Source: Hyaloscypha bicolor E (Eukaryota > Ascomycota > Leotiomycetes > Helotiales > Hyaloscyphaceae). From it: a DNA stretch of 64,000 nt. Made by a program: the position numbers and the translations under genes. Location of the stretch: positions 1,901,183 to 1,965,182 of the forward strand of contig NW_020194512.1 of assembly GCF_002865645.1 (NCBI RefSeq), given 5' to 3'. Numbering within the stretch: the stretch's first letter is position 1; the number at the start of each line of letters is the position of its first letter. Of the stretch, positions 45,139 to 57,800 are shown in pieces. Under the pieces are notes generated by a model. It saw nothing but the letters and a program-made list of their open reading frames with translations, did no database searches and was not told the DNA's origin.

Positions 45139-46729
45139 ATGATTGTCAACTTATCGGTCCTGGCGTTCGCCGCAACAATTCTATCATCACACTCCCTCGT
45201 GCTTGCTCTCACGGCCTCCGATATCCCCTCGGACACGCCTATCTCCTCCCTCCTTGCGTCCGCCAACGCACATCTTGCGAAAGGCGAAACCAACAATGCC
45301 CTGACCTACTACGACGTCGCCATATCCCGCGACCCAAACAATTACCTTACATACTTCAAGCGCGGGGCTACCTATCTTTCCTTAGGTCGAACCGTTCAAG
45401 CCACCCATGACTTCGACAGAGTCCTCGCTATCAAGCCTGGCTTCGAGGGCGCACTGGTACAACGCGCGAAGATCAAGGCCAAGAACGGTGAATGGGATGC
45501 TGCGAAGAAGGACTTCATTACACATGGCAATTCCGAAGCAGATTTAGCAGAGCTCGAGGAAGCTAAAGGCGCAGCTACGTTAGCAACTGCTGCCGAGCAG
45601 AGTGGGAATTGGGAGGAATGTGTCACACAGTCTGGCGCTGCAATCATGGTTGCCAGCAAGCTACTATCTTTGCGGAAAACTCGAGCTCATTGCCGATTTG
45701 AGAAGGGCGAAGTCCAGGAAGGCATGAGCGACCTGAAGCATGTTTTGCAGATACAGTCTGGGGTCACGGAACCTCACATGCAGATCTCTGCTATTACATT
45801 CTTCGGACTGGCAGGTTTGGAGCATGGAATGGAACAAATGCGAAAGTGCTTGCATTCAGATCCGGAATCTAAGAAGTGTAAGAAGCTCCACCGTCGAGAG
45901 AAGGTGTTGAGCAAAGCATGGAACCAAGTCAACAAGCACCTTGAGAAAAATCAGTATTCGAGTGCGATCAAGGTGCTACTTCCGAGTGGGGACGATGTTG
46001 GCCTGGTTCAAGATATCAAAGATAATGTCCAAGAGCTGCGTGAATCCGGTACGATCCCAGAGCGTTCGCCAAATGACTTGGTTGCACGAGTGGTCGAAAT
46101 GGTGTGCGAGTCGTATCATGAAGTAAGCCTACTTGAATTTTTCAGTGAAAACAGGTTATTGACAGCCATAGTTGAAAAATTACAAGAAAGCTATCCCCTA
46201 CTGCGATGAAGCGCTCACCTACAATGAACACTCTCTTCACGGCCTACTTTCAAAAGCGGAACGTCACATGGAAGCAGAGAATTTCGACGCTGCTATTGCC
46301 TCTCTCAATGCTGCCAAGGAGCATCATCCAGGAGCAGCGCAAGTTAACCAATTGCTACAAAAGGCCCAAATTGAGCTCAGACGCAGTAAAACTAAGGATT
46401 ATTACAAAGTCCTTGGCCTTCCTCGTGATGCCGATGAAGTTCAAATCAAGGGAGCTTATCGAAAAATGGTCAAATTGCACCACCCCGACAAGGCCCATAA
46501 ATTGGGGATCAGCAAGGAAGATGCAGAGAAGAAGATGGCATCTGTCAACGAAGCCTATGAGGTGCTTAGTGACCCGGAATTAAAGGCAAGGTATGACCAG
46601 GGCGATGACCCTAATGACCACGAGCAACAGCGACAACATCCTTTCCATGGTTCACCATTCGGTCACCAAGGAGGACACGGTGGTCAGCAATTTCAGTTCA
46701 AGTTTCAAGGTGGATTTCCGTTTGGCTGA
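45139..46729 (+). CDS. DNAJC3: DNAJC3/p58IPK-like ER co-chaperone (TPR and J domain)
   Basis: Exons 45139-46122 and 46172-46729; 513 residues. The family works in the ER lumen as a Hsp70/BiP co-chaperone that binds unfolded clients through TPRs. The start at 45139 opens directly into a signal peptide (MIVNLSVLAFAATILSSHSL); an upstream in-frame Met at 45061 would bury it, so 45139 is preferred. TPR helices fill about 40-410 (LASANAHLAKGETNNALTYY; YFKRGATYLSLGRTVQATHD). The J domain is at about 423-495 (KDYYKVLGLPRDADEVQIKG) with an intact HPD in LHHPDKA. The tail is His/Gln/Gly-rich and ends FPFG, with no HDEL/KDEL signal. The J domain at the C-terminus distinguishes it from type I and II DnaJ proteins. 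Confidence 0.93.
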
Positions 46730-47241
46730 GCGGTTATCAGGAAGTGGAATTTGGTTTGGCGAAAGGAGTTGCGTTAATGGCGAACAACGGCAATGCATCA
46801 ATGAAGAATCTGTGCATTGGATATATTTAGATATCCAGAACGAAAAATGGAAAACAAATTTGAATCAGAAAAACAATAACCTTTATTATCTTAGCAGTAA
46901 TACGTCGGTTTTGGTTAAAACCCACATTCAGCAAGCAGTGGAGAGTACAAGATCTTAGCGTTGGCTGGCATTCCACGAGAGTAATTGGTCGGCTGAGGAG
47001 AAATCAAATCAGATACAGGAGGCACAGGATGAGCAGGGGCTCGTTGGTAATTTTGAGTGCTAGTGGCATATTTGTCCACTTGATGTTCTTGGTTTGGGAG
47101 TGAGATTACTCTGGATCTATTGCTGCCAACTCAACAGCATGGGCTTGATTCTCTGATCAAGCCTTTTAACTCCATCCATGAACGCCATCCATCCAGCCAA
47201 CCATGCCATGCAAGTTCATAAAGCTTTTGACACAAAGGTAA
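46730..47241. other. Convergent 3' region
   Basis: About 510 bases between the stops of the co-chaperone and eIF3k. I see nothing but likely 3' UTRs; it is fairly AT-rich near 46840-46920. Confidence 0.5.
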
Positions 47242-48188
47242 TCAAGCAGGTTGCTCATAAGCCCTCCGAATGACTCTCGAAAACTGCTCCATCTTCACAT
47301 TTTCCCTGACAATCGTGCCCTTCGCCTCATTCTCCTTGTTTAATGGGACCTTAACAACATTTTCCTCAATCTCCCATCCGCAGACACCATTGACAAATTT
47401 ATTGAAGGTCTCGCCTTGTAACCCCAGCCATGATTCTAAGACGGAACGGTCAATTCCTCGGACTGATTGAGAGATAGTAAGGGCGATGCGGATGCGGATT
47501 AATTCTTCGAAACCTGCGACGTCGGCAATGAGGTCCGCGTAGAGGTCGTCGCTATCGAGGGTGCTCCAGAAAGCAGCGTAGGAGGCCTGTGCGAGGAGGT
47601 TGTTGAGGACGTTGAGCTTTTGGACGGCTTCTGACAGAGGCGCGTCGCCGGCAGCTGGTAGAGCTGACGAGGTAGAGGCGGGTGTGAGGATGTGTGGCGG
47701 AAGGAGATGGAGGGCGAGCGAGAAGTCGGGTGAGGGGAATACAGTGAGGGATTTGACGAGGATGTTGGTTATGGTTTCGTCTTTGGTGAGATGGGGGTTA
47801 AACTGGTAGCTGCCGCAGCGCAATGACGATTAGTACGGCGTTTCTGCTGGAGGACGTAGTATACAGAGAGAAAAAGGAAGATGTCGTTCAGATAGAGCTA
47901 ATAGAAACTTCAGGGGCTGGAGGGATTCATTCTCCATGCCTCAGGTAATAGGAAACGTTGAAAAAACGATCATCACTTGACATTTACTTGCGCCAGAACA
48001 GGAAAGTGTGTGGCCTACAGCTTCAGGAGAGCCAAATTGGCGTAACAATCATACGTCTTGCTCTCGCATTGTTCGGTCACGTAGTCTTGGAAGACTTGCG
48101 TGGTTTCTGGGTTGTATCGATCGAGGCCGTTCAGGATGGCGTCGATGTGTTCTGGCCGCTCAGGCGCGAAGTCGAACGGGACGCCCAT
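47242..48188 (-). CDS. EIF3K: Eukaryotic translation initiation factor 3 subunit K
   Basis: Exons 48188-48019 and 47809-47242; 245 residues, the usual size. eIF3k is a small non-core subunit of eIF3 in animals, plants and filamentous fungi, absent from budding yeast. The N-terminus ([20 protein letters not shown], then [10 protein letters not shown], then [18 protein letters not shown]) is the HEAT-like part. The C-terminal winged-helix/PCI-type part includes [20 protein letters not shown] and [20 protein letters not shown]. The intron is long for this window (209 bases). Its phase (AAG CT / C TAC) restores LKLYQFNPHL exactly. Continuing past the donor would stop at once after LKL, so splicing is required. 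Confidence 0.93.
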
Positions 48189-48658
48189 TTTTCTTTCTCA
48201 AGTCCTAGTTTCCTCCCGCTGTCTTCTCCTTGCCTTGCGGAAAATCGGTGACCGTTGCGCGGACTGTTGCTGATGTCGATTTCGTCGAGAAAAGTTTCGA
48301 GATGCCGATTTCATTGAGGTCAGAGTGTCTGTGGCTTCAGTGCAGGATTTAAGCGAATGATCACGTGCGACGATAACCGAGTCCGACAGACCCCTTTTCA
48401 ACGCATAGAGGAGGACGTAATTTCGATTTTCAATCGGATATTCGGACTGCCGATGCACTCTGAGAGACTCTGTGGAAAAACCTATGTTGTAGTTTTTCTG
48501 TATTTTATCTTAGTGGACTTAAATCTTTGAAGGGATACAAGAAGTTCTGTGTAATAATCTGCTCAATCTCTATTTGGACGTGATTCAGGTCTGTGTCAAG
48601 CAAAGACTTCGACCAGGAGTTTCATTTTGAAGGAGGTATTATTCGTCAACACGGTATC
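48189..48658. other. Intergenic region upstream of eIF3k
   Basis: About 470 bases holding the eIF3k promoter and the 3' end of UTP22. No gene is seen. Confidence 0.5.
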
Positions 48659-51600
48659 TCATCGATGCACTACAATCTCGGACACCATATCTCCTCCCAA
48701 CCTTGCGATTTCTGCTAGGATTGCAGACTTGTCAAGTTGAATCACTCCCTCATTCTCCTCGCCCGCGACGCCTGCCGGCGTGGTTGAGTACGCCAAATTG
48801 ACTTTCAGAGGTCGGGGAGCTACTGCTTGGGGATTCCACAAACCGGCAATGACTGAGCCGGGAAGTTCAACATGAAAAAAAACCACTGTGTTTGTGTAAA
48901 CCTTCTTCAGCTCGTCAATGTACGAGTGGACTGGTTGATATCCTACAATATCCAAAGTTGCCTCTGAATGCATCTCAAGGTTCTTGTACTTAGGTTTTGA
49001 TGCTTCTTTTTGCTGGTGGTTGCCAGCAAAGTGAGGGGACAGATGGATCACAAAGTCGTAGTCAGCTGTGGAAGCGACGAACAACGATCTTGGGTCCAGC
49101 TCCAAGTCCTTTTCTTTAACCAACTTGCATGCAGACCGAGCCAGTGATGTCATACGCGAAGCAACCAATTTTGAGGGTCCGTTATCAGTAAACGCCGTGC
49201 CGGTTTTATCATGATTGGAAGCGGCAAATAAGACCGTTCGATTCATGGCTGGATCGATTTTTCTCCAAGCCTCGAGTCGAGTGTTGATCGAGTCGACGTC
49301 TTTGCTTGTCATAGTCCCCGTGAAATCCACAATCAAGGGCTCCACGCGCCAATCCCATCTAGATATGAACAATAGCGTTCTCAAGAAACCGGTCATTGTA
49401 GATGATGGTGTACGCCAAGGATATGGCTGCATGAAAGTACGAGCCACCAAAAGCTCAATGACCTCGTCTCTGATATGTCCCGCCAGCATGTGTCGGTCGA
49501 ACCACATCTTCATAAGGCGAATAGTCGGCGACAAAAGCGGGAACCGGGTGCAATGGGTAGCGATGGATTGTGTGTGCAGAGGCAGTTGTAGGAATGATCT
49601 CTTATACACTGATAACGCTGAGGCAGCGTCCTCCCGGACCCGATGGTCGGTAGATTTATCTTTAATCTGTCGCTCAAGCAGGATCTGCTCGCGATCGTTG
49701 TGAATTCGAAGTCTGAATGCGGCACCGGAGCCGTAGATCACATGCAGAAAGGCACAATTCTGGTGAGGTTTGTCTTCATTCTCCAGGCCAAGTCGTGTCG
49801 TGGTACTTTCATCAACTTCTTCTAGCAGACTGCCAATTTTGAGCAGAAATGCAATCTTTGTACGCTGAATTGCAACCACATCATCTGGCCACCTCCCCGA
49901 TCCTTCGAATTGTATCAAGACATCGGCGGGATTTCTAAGCGGCTGACCTGAGCTGAATGAGGGTAGCTCGATGGACGAATATCTGAGCTGAGCACACACA
50001 GGCGAGAGATGCCTTAATTGCAAGGGAAGACCTTCGAGATCTCTTACTTGCTTCTCAAACGCACTGAAAGATTGTCTAAGAGTTTCGAAGGACTTTGTGC
50101 TAGGTCCAGAGCCAAGGAGAAGGCGCTCGAATCCCTCTCCAATAAATTTAAGGCTGCCGGCAACCTCAGGACCAAAGTGTCGTTTCACGAGATAGGTCGT
50201 GATACTCTGGAAGATGGAATAACTCGAGCCGGATGACCAGACCAAGCTCTCCAGGATGCTTCCATCTTTGAATCGACGCAACTCTGCCTTCTCCCCCCAG
50301 AACTTCTGGAACTTTGCGGCTTTTTTCTTCTCCTCTGCCGGTGGCCCGTGATCGACCAATCGATCAATATTCGCTGGGTCAAAACTCACGGAAACCATCA
50401 ATGACGGCTGTACTGTGGATGGCGCAGCTGATTTGATTGACCACGAAGTCGTTTCTGGTCCTTTAATGTCAAAAATCTTAATTCTGTCCGTCAAGCCTTC
50501 TGCAAGAACTTCAGCAACACGAAGGCTAAATTCTGCGACACTTGACATGTGGTCGCAGGAAGGCGTCCTAATAGGTTGAGATGGGAGAGAAAGTTTGAAT
50601 ATGCAATCCCATCGTTGCAAGGGCCGGGATGTTCGGACGATGAATGTCGACTCGAATTGGTCAAATGTTGCGTCATTGAGCATACTCAAAGATGCTCTAG
50701 CTTCTTCTCGGAGGAGATGATATGACCAGGAGGTCATCTTATAAAGCAGATTCTGGCCACGATGGCCGTCGAAGAGCACTGGACCAGGAGGCCTAGAAGC
50801 AACATAGTCTATTGATTCGTAAGCGACCGGATTGGCTACTAGATCGTGCGCCGAGAGAAATTGCAGAACGGCTTTGAACATCTGATAGCTACTATACCCC
50901 GGTGAGAGGACACTATGGTCTTTAGCACCTCCGCCTTTGAGCAGTAATGCTGTCAAGGCGGCCCATTCGAAATGCCCAAAGCCTCCGGTGGAAATTTGGC
51001 TAGCAAACCCGCGTTGTCGAAGCCAACTTCTGCCAAGAATACACGCATCCTTGAATCCGTCTGATGACTTCAAGGCGGAATGAAGAAGCTTCAGATAAGA
51101 TTCAAAATTGCAGTCTGATTGTATCGAGGCATTGTAGAACGGAGTGGGCACCTGAACTGCGCGTTCATGTTCAGCACTATCTTTTGGTCGTACGGAATTT
51201 TTGGTTGGATGCAGCTTGGATGCCGCAAAGATTCCTTGAGGGGCAGCAGGAATTATTTTGATAGCGTAATTTAGCACTGGCTTTGTTGCGTCTGCTAGAT
51301 ACATTTAGCAAAAAAAGTTCAACACTTCGCTGCGGGCCTCACCAGACTTGGGCTTCAAAATCAAAATTGGATGAAGCTCGTTTCCATGAAGAAACTCAAA
51401 AGCAAGACCAAATTCTTCTTGAACAGATTGCTGTAGCCCGGCAGTAATGCAAGCTAGGTAATAGGCTCTTTTATAGAAATATCGATAGTTCAGGTAGTCT
51501 TTCTCCTGAAAAATTGACGCCGGCATCACCACAAGCATATCTACAGACAAGGTGCTGTCTGACTTCACCATTGTCCTGAGAACGTAGCTACCAATGACAT

Positions 51601-52109
51601 TTATGTTTGATGGTCTTGTATACGTCAACTTGTATGCAGCGTTCTTGTCAGGCTTTGGATCCGGAAAAGGGACAGCAATTTTGTGTGATTTGTGCAGCCA
51701 CTCAGTGGCGTCTGAAATCTGTTCGGGCAAGCGTCAGCAAGAATATTTCGTGACATGATATCCATCAACTTACAGAGAGAGCATCGCGTTCTTCAATACC
51801 TTCAATCAAGCCCTTTAGTTTGTGCAAAGCCTCTGTTAATCCGCCGAACCGCTTCGCGTAGTTTGGCGCTACTTCACGCAATAACTCGTCAACTTGCAGT
51901 TTGAACAAGCTGGACTTGTAGATCCCTCCAGCATACAAAGCCGCATCATCGTCATCGTGAGTCCGCTTCGTGTGTCTCGGCCGGGGTGGTGCTGGAGCTT
52001 CTTCCGAGATGTTGGGAGTTGATTGCGGTTCATTGGCTTCTGACTCGCTGTCATCGAGAGATGTTGAAGTATGGTCCAGCTTGCGCCGCTTTGCTGATAA
52101 CGGACTCAT
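48659..52109 (-). CDS. UTP22: Utp22/NRAP, U3 processome (UTP-C) component
   Basis: Exons 52109-51774, 51718-51343 and 51294-48659; 1115 residues. Utp22 is a large scaffold of the small-subunit processome, bound to Rrp7 and casein kinase 2 in the UTP-C complex, for 18S rRNA maturation. An acidic/basic disordered N-terminus (about 1-50) is followed by LYAGGIYKSSLFKLQVDELL and the first of the nucleotidyltransferase-like/PAP-OAS1-like modules (NINVIGSYVLRTMVKSDSTL). The conserved FKDACILGRSWLRQRGF, FGHFEWAALTALLLKGGG and LLSPTIRLMKMWFDRHMLAG come later. The modules lack catalytic acidic triads, as expected for this non-enzymatic family. Intron 51342-51295 contains an in-frame stop if read through, so splicing there is required. 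Confidence 0.96.
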
Positions 52110-52375
52110 TGTCGAGCTTCATAAGATAATAGCATTGGCAAATGTCTTGACACCTCAAGGTTCTATGTCTTTTGCTTCCGGTGTGAACAATTTTTTATTT
52201 TGCGCTAAAATTTAAGCTTAAATTCACAATCGCCGACCCCCGACGCCCCTTGCCAGCGCCGATAATCGGTCATCACAAATTCTTGGGGTGAGAGTGGGAC
52301 TTTATCTCAGCACAAATATCTTGAAAATCCCCAGACTTTGAGGGCCAATTGCATTTTCCTCGTCTACACATAAGA

Positions 52376-54334
52376 ATGGCAATAATCGAGCTTGGGGAAT
52401 CCATACCCGCTCTCACTCCTCATGTAAGTCTCATACCAAACGTGCTGGGGACTTGATGAAAACCTTGCGAGTCAGCCTAATTGTGTGTAGGCTTCAAGTG
52501 TATCCCTCCCAACATGGGGTGACAACATTGGCTATGAGAAGGGGCAAGCAAGAGTGATCAGTAAGATGACGACTGGATATCCACGGTATGAATTGGCAGT
52601 CTTGAGGCTCTGCTTGAGCACGCTGACCTGGTCTCGTGACTCAGCTTCTTCATTCACAAGGCCATTGTTGCTTTCGCCGAAGACGTGGTTCAGAAAATTG
52701 GAAAGCCAGGCTGCCAGGCTATGCTATTCCCATCTACCAGGACTGCCCGAAGCTGTGTAAACTTCATGCATTCAAGAGATCCGTCCATCACTGCTGGGCA
52801 GATTCAAATGATTGACCTGGTCCTCGACAAGCAGCGTGCAGACTCAGAGATGCTAAAGAAAGTATCTCCTTCTATCTCTGCCGTCATTTTCCCCACGCCT
52901 CTTTTCCCTCTTGCCAAGCAGTACTGGCAACATTCGGGCGACGGTGTTTCGAGCAGACGTGCGGAATTTTGCCACGGCCTTTTTCTGGACAGTCTATTGG
53001 TAGAGAAAACCGCCCTTCAACCAATATTGAATGGGTTACAGAAGGCTTGCAAAGGCCCAAGACGCTATCAGAGAGGTTCAATGGACAAAACGCCCTCCAA
53101 AATGAACAAAGATGGGCAAGAATCACCTGATATTAGCCATCAACCAGCGACCGTGCCGCTACAGGAAGCTCGCGAAAGCACACAGTTTCTGGAAGAACGC
53201 TTTGGCCGTAACCTTGACGTTTCGTTCGTTGATAATGCAAAATCAGCAATTCGTCGGCGCATCGCTGGATCCTTGATGGGAGAGGTTGATCTTTCAACAG
53301 CACCAAGTTCGAAGATGTCGTCAAATATGCGTGGGGTAGTCGAACTCTCTGAAGATGATGTATACCTCTATCCGTGCGGAATGAATTCTATATTCCATAC
53401 ACACAGGATGATGCTGGAGGCTAGAGGTTCATTGAAGAGTATTTCTTTCGGGTTTCCGTACGTTGATACCTTGAAGATACTGGAAAAATTCGGGCCTGGT
53501 TGCATTTTCTATGGGAACGGTTCGTCAGAAGATTTGGACGACCTTGAGAACCGTTTAAAGGAGGGCGAGAGGTTCCTCACCTTGATCTGCGAGTTTCCCG
53601 GTAATCCTATGCTTAAGTGCCCGGATCTTCAACGGATTCGAAAGATGGCCGACAAATACGACTTCAGTGTCATAGTTGACGAAACTATCGGCAATTTTAT
53701 CAACGTTCACGTCCTCCCATACGCAGACGTGGTGGTTAGCAGTCTCACTAAAATTTTCTCAGGCGAGTGCAACGTTATGGGGGGAAGTGCTATATTCAAT
53801 CCTCAAGGACGATACTATCAAGCGCTCAAAAAAGTTGCCGATGTTGAATTTGAAGATAACTATTGGGCCGAGGATGTTATATTCATGGAACGCAACAGCC
53901 GCCACTTTGTGTCGAGAATCAAGAGAATCAATGAGAATGCCGAGCTTATCTGCGACATTCTCCGGGGCCATCCTTTAGTCAAGGAAGTATTTTTTCCCAA
54001 GCATAATTCTTCGAAGGCCTGCTATGATGCTTGCCGAACACCCAATGGTGGATATGGAGGCTTGTTATCCTTTACCTTCTACACCACTGCTCAAGCCATA
54101 GCCTTCTTTGATCGAATAGAGACTGCGAAGGGGCCGAGTCTGGGCACGAATTTCACACTGGCCTCGCCATACGTTATTCTTGCGCATTTTCTTGAGTTGG
54201 ACTGGGCGGCACAGTTTGGTGTCCCAGCTGATCTCATTCGTATCAGCGTTGGTCTGGAGGATGCGGAAGAGCTGAAATCTACATTTTCGGACGCGTTGAA
54301 AGCTGCGGAAGCTGTTTCTCTTGAGGACTCATGA
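52376..54334 (+). CDS. STR2: Cystathionine gamma-synthase
   Basis: Exons 52376-52423, 52491-52585 and 52645-54334; 610 residues. It joins cysteine with an activated homoserine ester to make cystathionine, the route from cysteine to methionine (transsulfuration). The N-terminal part (ASSVSLPTWGDNIGYEKG, then FFIHKAIVAFA) is the fungal-specific extension. The PLP fold runs from about 270 to the end: YLYPCGMNSIFHTHRMML, FGFPYVDTLKILEKFGPG, VDETIGNF, and the PLP lysine in SSLTKIFSGECNVMGGS (about K417). The C-terminal domain ends with DLIRISVGLEDAEELKSTF. Residues about 120-260 are a longer insert than in bacterial MetB, in line with fungal Met-7/Str2. Divergent from UTP22, 266 bases between starts. 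Confidence 0.93.
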
Positions 54335-54726
54335 AAGGTTGTGGGTGTGAGACGAGGTGTTGCGCATGCAAAGAAAAATTGGTAGAGGACTGCTTAGTGG
54401 CTCAGGGCTAAGCTGTGTGGTGGTATAAAGAGAAAAGCGAAGGATGAAAGATGATCACGGTGAAGTGTTGAACACGATCAGCTGGTTTGGTTTCCCATAA
54501 GACTGAGTTACGCCGCAAGAGCATGCTCACATCTACTAAACGGAAGTGATAAATTGGTCGACGAGTGAATTTGTGGGCATGAATATGACAAATGAAAAAG
54601 ATTGAAGACGGGTTATGACCTGATTTTACCTTTCGACGGAGGAGTTCACCGTTGCCAGGCCGACCATTTAGCGGGGCCCACTGTCCCGCACACGTGATTG
54701 CGCTAAAACTGGTCGCGTCCTCACTC

Positions 54727-54732
54727 ACGCGT
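54727..54732 (+). promoter_or_regulatory. MluI cell-cycle box (ACGCGT) before SMC6
   Basis: ACGCGT lies 84-89 bases upstream of the SMC6 start codon. MBF binds this element before G1/S genes for DNA replication and repair in fungi. A single 6-base match is weak on its own, but gene class and position fit. Confidence 0.45.
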
Positions 54733-54815
54733 AGCCCAACCAACGCCACGCTGTTCACCACCTTCGATTCGACATCCCAAGACCCGTGCCCGTCCCTCGA
54801 CTTAAGAGCGCCAAT

Positions 54816-57800
54816 ATGGCACCGCAAAAACGAGCAAGGCACGATGAGGATGACGAAGTTATCGCCGTCGAAAGCGCGAGCTCGAGCCTGCGACCACAAG
54901 CCGTGAGATTCCCCTCCATGCTGACCACTCATTTTCTTGCGAGGGAAGAATACAGCTAACAGTATGGTGCAGCAAGGCAAAAGAGCACGGCTATCTGAGA
55001 ACCCAGCTTCCTCCAAGTCGCGAAATGCGCGCCAGGTCAGCCCGTTGACTTCGTCGAGCAGCGAAGGTGAGGAAGACGACGAGGAACTTCCTGATGCTGA
55101 AGACGACCCCGTTCCACCACCAAGTACCCAATACGAGGCTCTTCGCGATGATGGTTTCAGACATCTTGATAAAGCCGAGTTGGATGACCAACGGGCCACT
55201 CAACAGTTTCTAGCACGAAGCCAGCGCATTGGGAATAATCATGCTGCGAACAATGCAATCATTGAGGACATTACTTGCATAAATTTCATGTGTCACGAGA
55301 GGCTTCACGTTAAGCTTGGACCACTCATCAATTTCGTTGTTGGTGAGAACGGAAGTGGCAAGAGCGCAGTGTTGACTGCACTGACCTTGTGTCTGGGTGG
55401 GAAGGCGGCCGCGACAAATCGAGGTGCAAGCCTCAAAAGCCTCATCAAAACAGGCTGTGATGCGGGTATGTTGATTGTCAGGTTGAAGAACCAAGGAAAC
55501 GATGCATATCAATCGGATGTCTTTGGCAAATCCATCATCATCGAACGCCATTTCTCGCGGTCCGGTAGCAGCAACTTCAAGCTGAAGAACGAGAATGGCC
55601 GTCTCATATCTAACAAGAAAGGCGATGTTGAGGATATCATCGAATATTATCAGCTGCAGGTTGACAATCCGATGAATGTGCTCACTCAAGATGCTGCCAA
55701 GACGTTCATTACGTCCTCGACGCCTGCAGATAAATACCGATTCTTTTTCGAGGGTGTCCAGCTCAAGGCCCTGGATGACGATTACAGGCTCGTATCCGAT
55801 ACGTGTGACCAGATCCAGGCGAAACTCGACGAGTCGAAGGACGACATTCTAGCACTGAAGAAGATAGCAAAGGATGCCCAGACAAAGGCCGAAATGGTGC
55901 AGCGGCGCGAGGGAATGCGAAAGGAGGCCAAACGGCTAAGCAGGCAAATGGCTTGGGCTCAAGTAGAAGAGCAAGAAAGCGTTTTGGCCGAGAAAGAGCA
56001 GTCCATTGTCGCGACTCAAGATGAGATTGAGAAGGCTGAAACCGTTGCCGCCGAAAAGGACCAGATATTTCAAGAAGCAGATGCGCAGCTGGAGCGTGAC
56101 AGACAGAAAGAAAGTCAACTCGAGGAAGGGCTTGCTCCGCTCAAAGGCGAGGAAGAGAAGGCTAAGGCTGATTACGATGCTGCCACAGGAAAAGTGCAAG
56201 ACGCCCATACTGAGCAAAAGGTGACGGCAAAGAGTCTGGCCGCATCGATGAAGAAGGTCGAAAAATTTCAACAAGACATTGAGGAAGAACAAAAGCGTTT
56301 GGAAGCAGCAAATGGCGGTGCCCATGCTCGCACTCTCGAGGAAATCAAGGAAGCCGAACGTGTAGTTTCGGAAGCCCATGCGGCCCTTGAGCAATTCAAT
56401 AGAGAGACGACGCGCCTCGAGGAGGCTCGCCAACAAGGAAAGGAAAAGGAGAACGGCATGAAAGGTCCGCTGGCTGCTAGACGCAAAGCGGTCGATGAGG
56501 CCCGTGAACGGCTAAGTACCTTGAACCTTGATCACGGGAATGTCATGGCAGGTTTTGACAACAGGATGCCAAGGGTCCTTCAACAGATCCGCAACGACGC
56601 TGGCTTTCGAGAGAAGCCTATTGGACCTCTTGGTATGCATATCAAATTATTGAAGCCCGAGTGGTCGCATATTTTGGAGTCCACAATGAGTGGGATATTG
56701 AGCGCATTTATTGTCACCAATAAGCCTGACCAGATGAGGCTGTCTAGTACGTATTGATATTTCCTTACAATTTTCTTCTGCTCAAGACATTGTGTGCCTA
56801 TGCTGACTTGTGCAAATTTAGACATCCTGCGTCAAAACAATATGAACTGGTGTCAGGTTGCGATTGTCAACAATGAGCCGTTGGATCCCACAGGCCATGA
56901 ACCAGACCCTCGGTATGATACCATCTTGAGGGTTTTGGACATCGAAAATGATCTCATAAAGAAGCACCTCATCATTTCCCAGTCGATTGAACAGTCCATC
57001 CTCGTCCCCGATCGGAGTGATGGCATAAGGATCATGTTCGATGGGCCAAGGCCCCAAAATGTCAAGCAATGTTTCTGTATCAACCAACAAAACAGAGGCT
57101 GGGGTATCCGTCTGGGATATCTCGGCGGTCGCCAAAGTAACAATCGCGAGCAAAGTCCCATCAAGCCATCGCAGGGTAAATCCAGAATGAAGACCGAGAT
57201 TCAAAGCCAAATCTCTTTCCAGACCGAAACTGTACATCAACTTGAGCGAGAACGGGATGCCCTCGAGAATGAACTGCGTCAAGTTCAGGAAAGCTTGACG
57301 AAAACCAGTCGGACAATTACCTCCCGTAGACAAGAGCATGGTAAACTCAAAATAGCACTCCAACGAGCCGAAGACAGATCTGCAACTCTCAAGTCCGACC
57401 TTGAGTCTTTGAATGTTGAAGACGGACGACTCGAGGGTTTAAAGCAGAACTTGGCCGAGGCCGAGCGACAAAAATCGATCGACGAAGATGCCTATGGAAC
57501 TATGGGCTTGGAAAAGGACAGACTCAACAAAATGTCTGCCGAAGAAAAGAAGACTTTGACGGCTGTCAAGAAACGGATCGAGGAGCACGAAGCCAAGCTC
57601 CAGAAAATCAAGCAGAAATGCAGGAACCTGGAACAAGTTCGCAGATATGCGCTCCAAGAAAAAAATCTTGCTATCGCGCGGATCGAAGAGTCCCGGCAGG
57701 AGAAAGAGAGAGCCCAAAGAAAGCATGAACAACAGGCTGCGTGTGTTGCGGCATTTATTACCGAGGCAACCAAAGTCTGCGAAAGGATACCGGTCGAACC

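Noticed and set aside
51295..51342. Apparent stop codon splitting UTP22 into two genes
   Set aside because: A 48-base intron with GTGAGG donor and CTAAATGTATCTAG end removes the stop and joins LKPKS to ADATKPVLNY, as expected for the family. It is not a pseudogene.
54408..55199. 263-codon minus-strand frame
   Set aside because: It is antisense to the first exons of SMC6, which are secure. Its Ser-runs mirror the acidic codons of the other strand.
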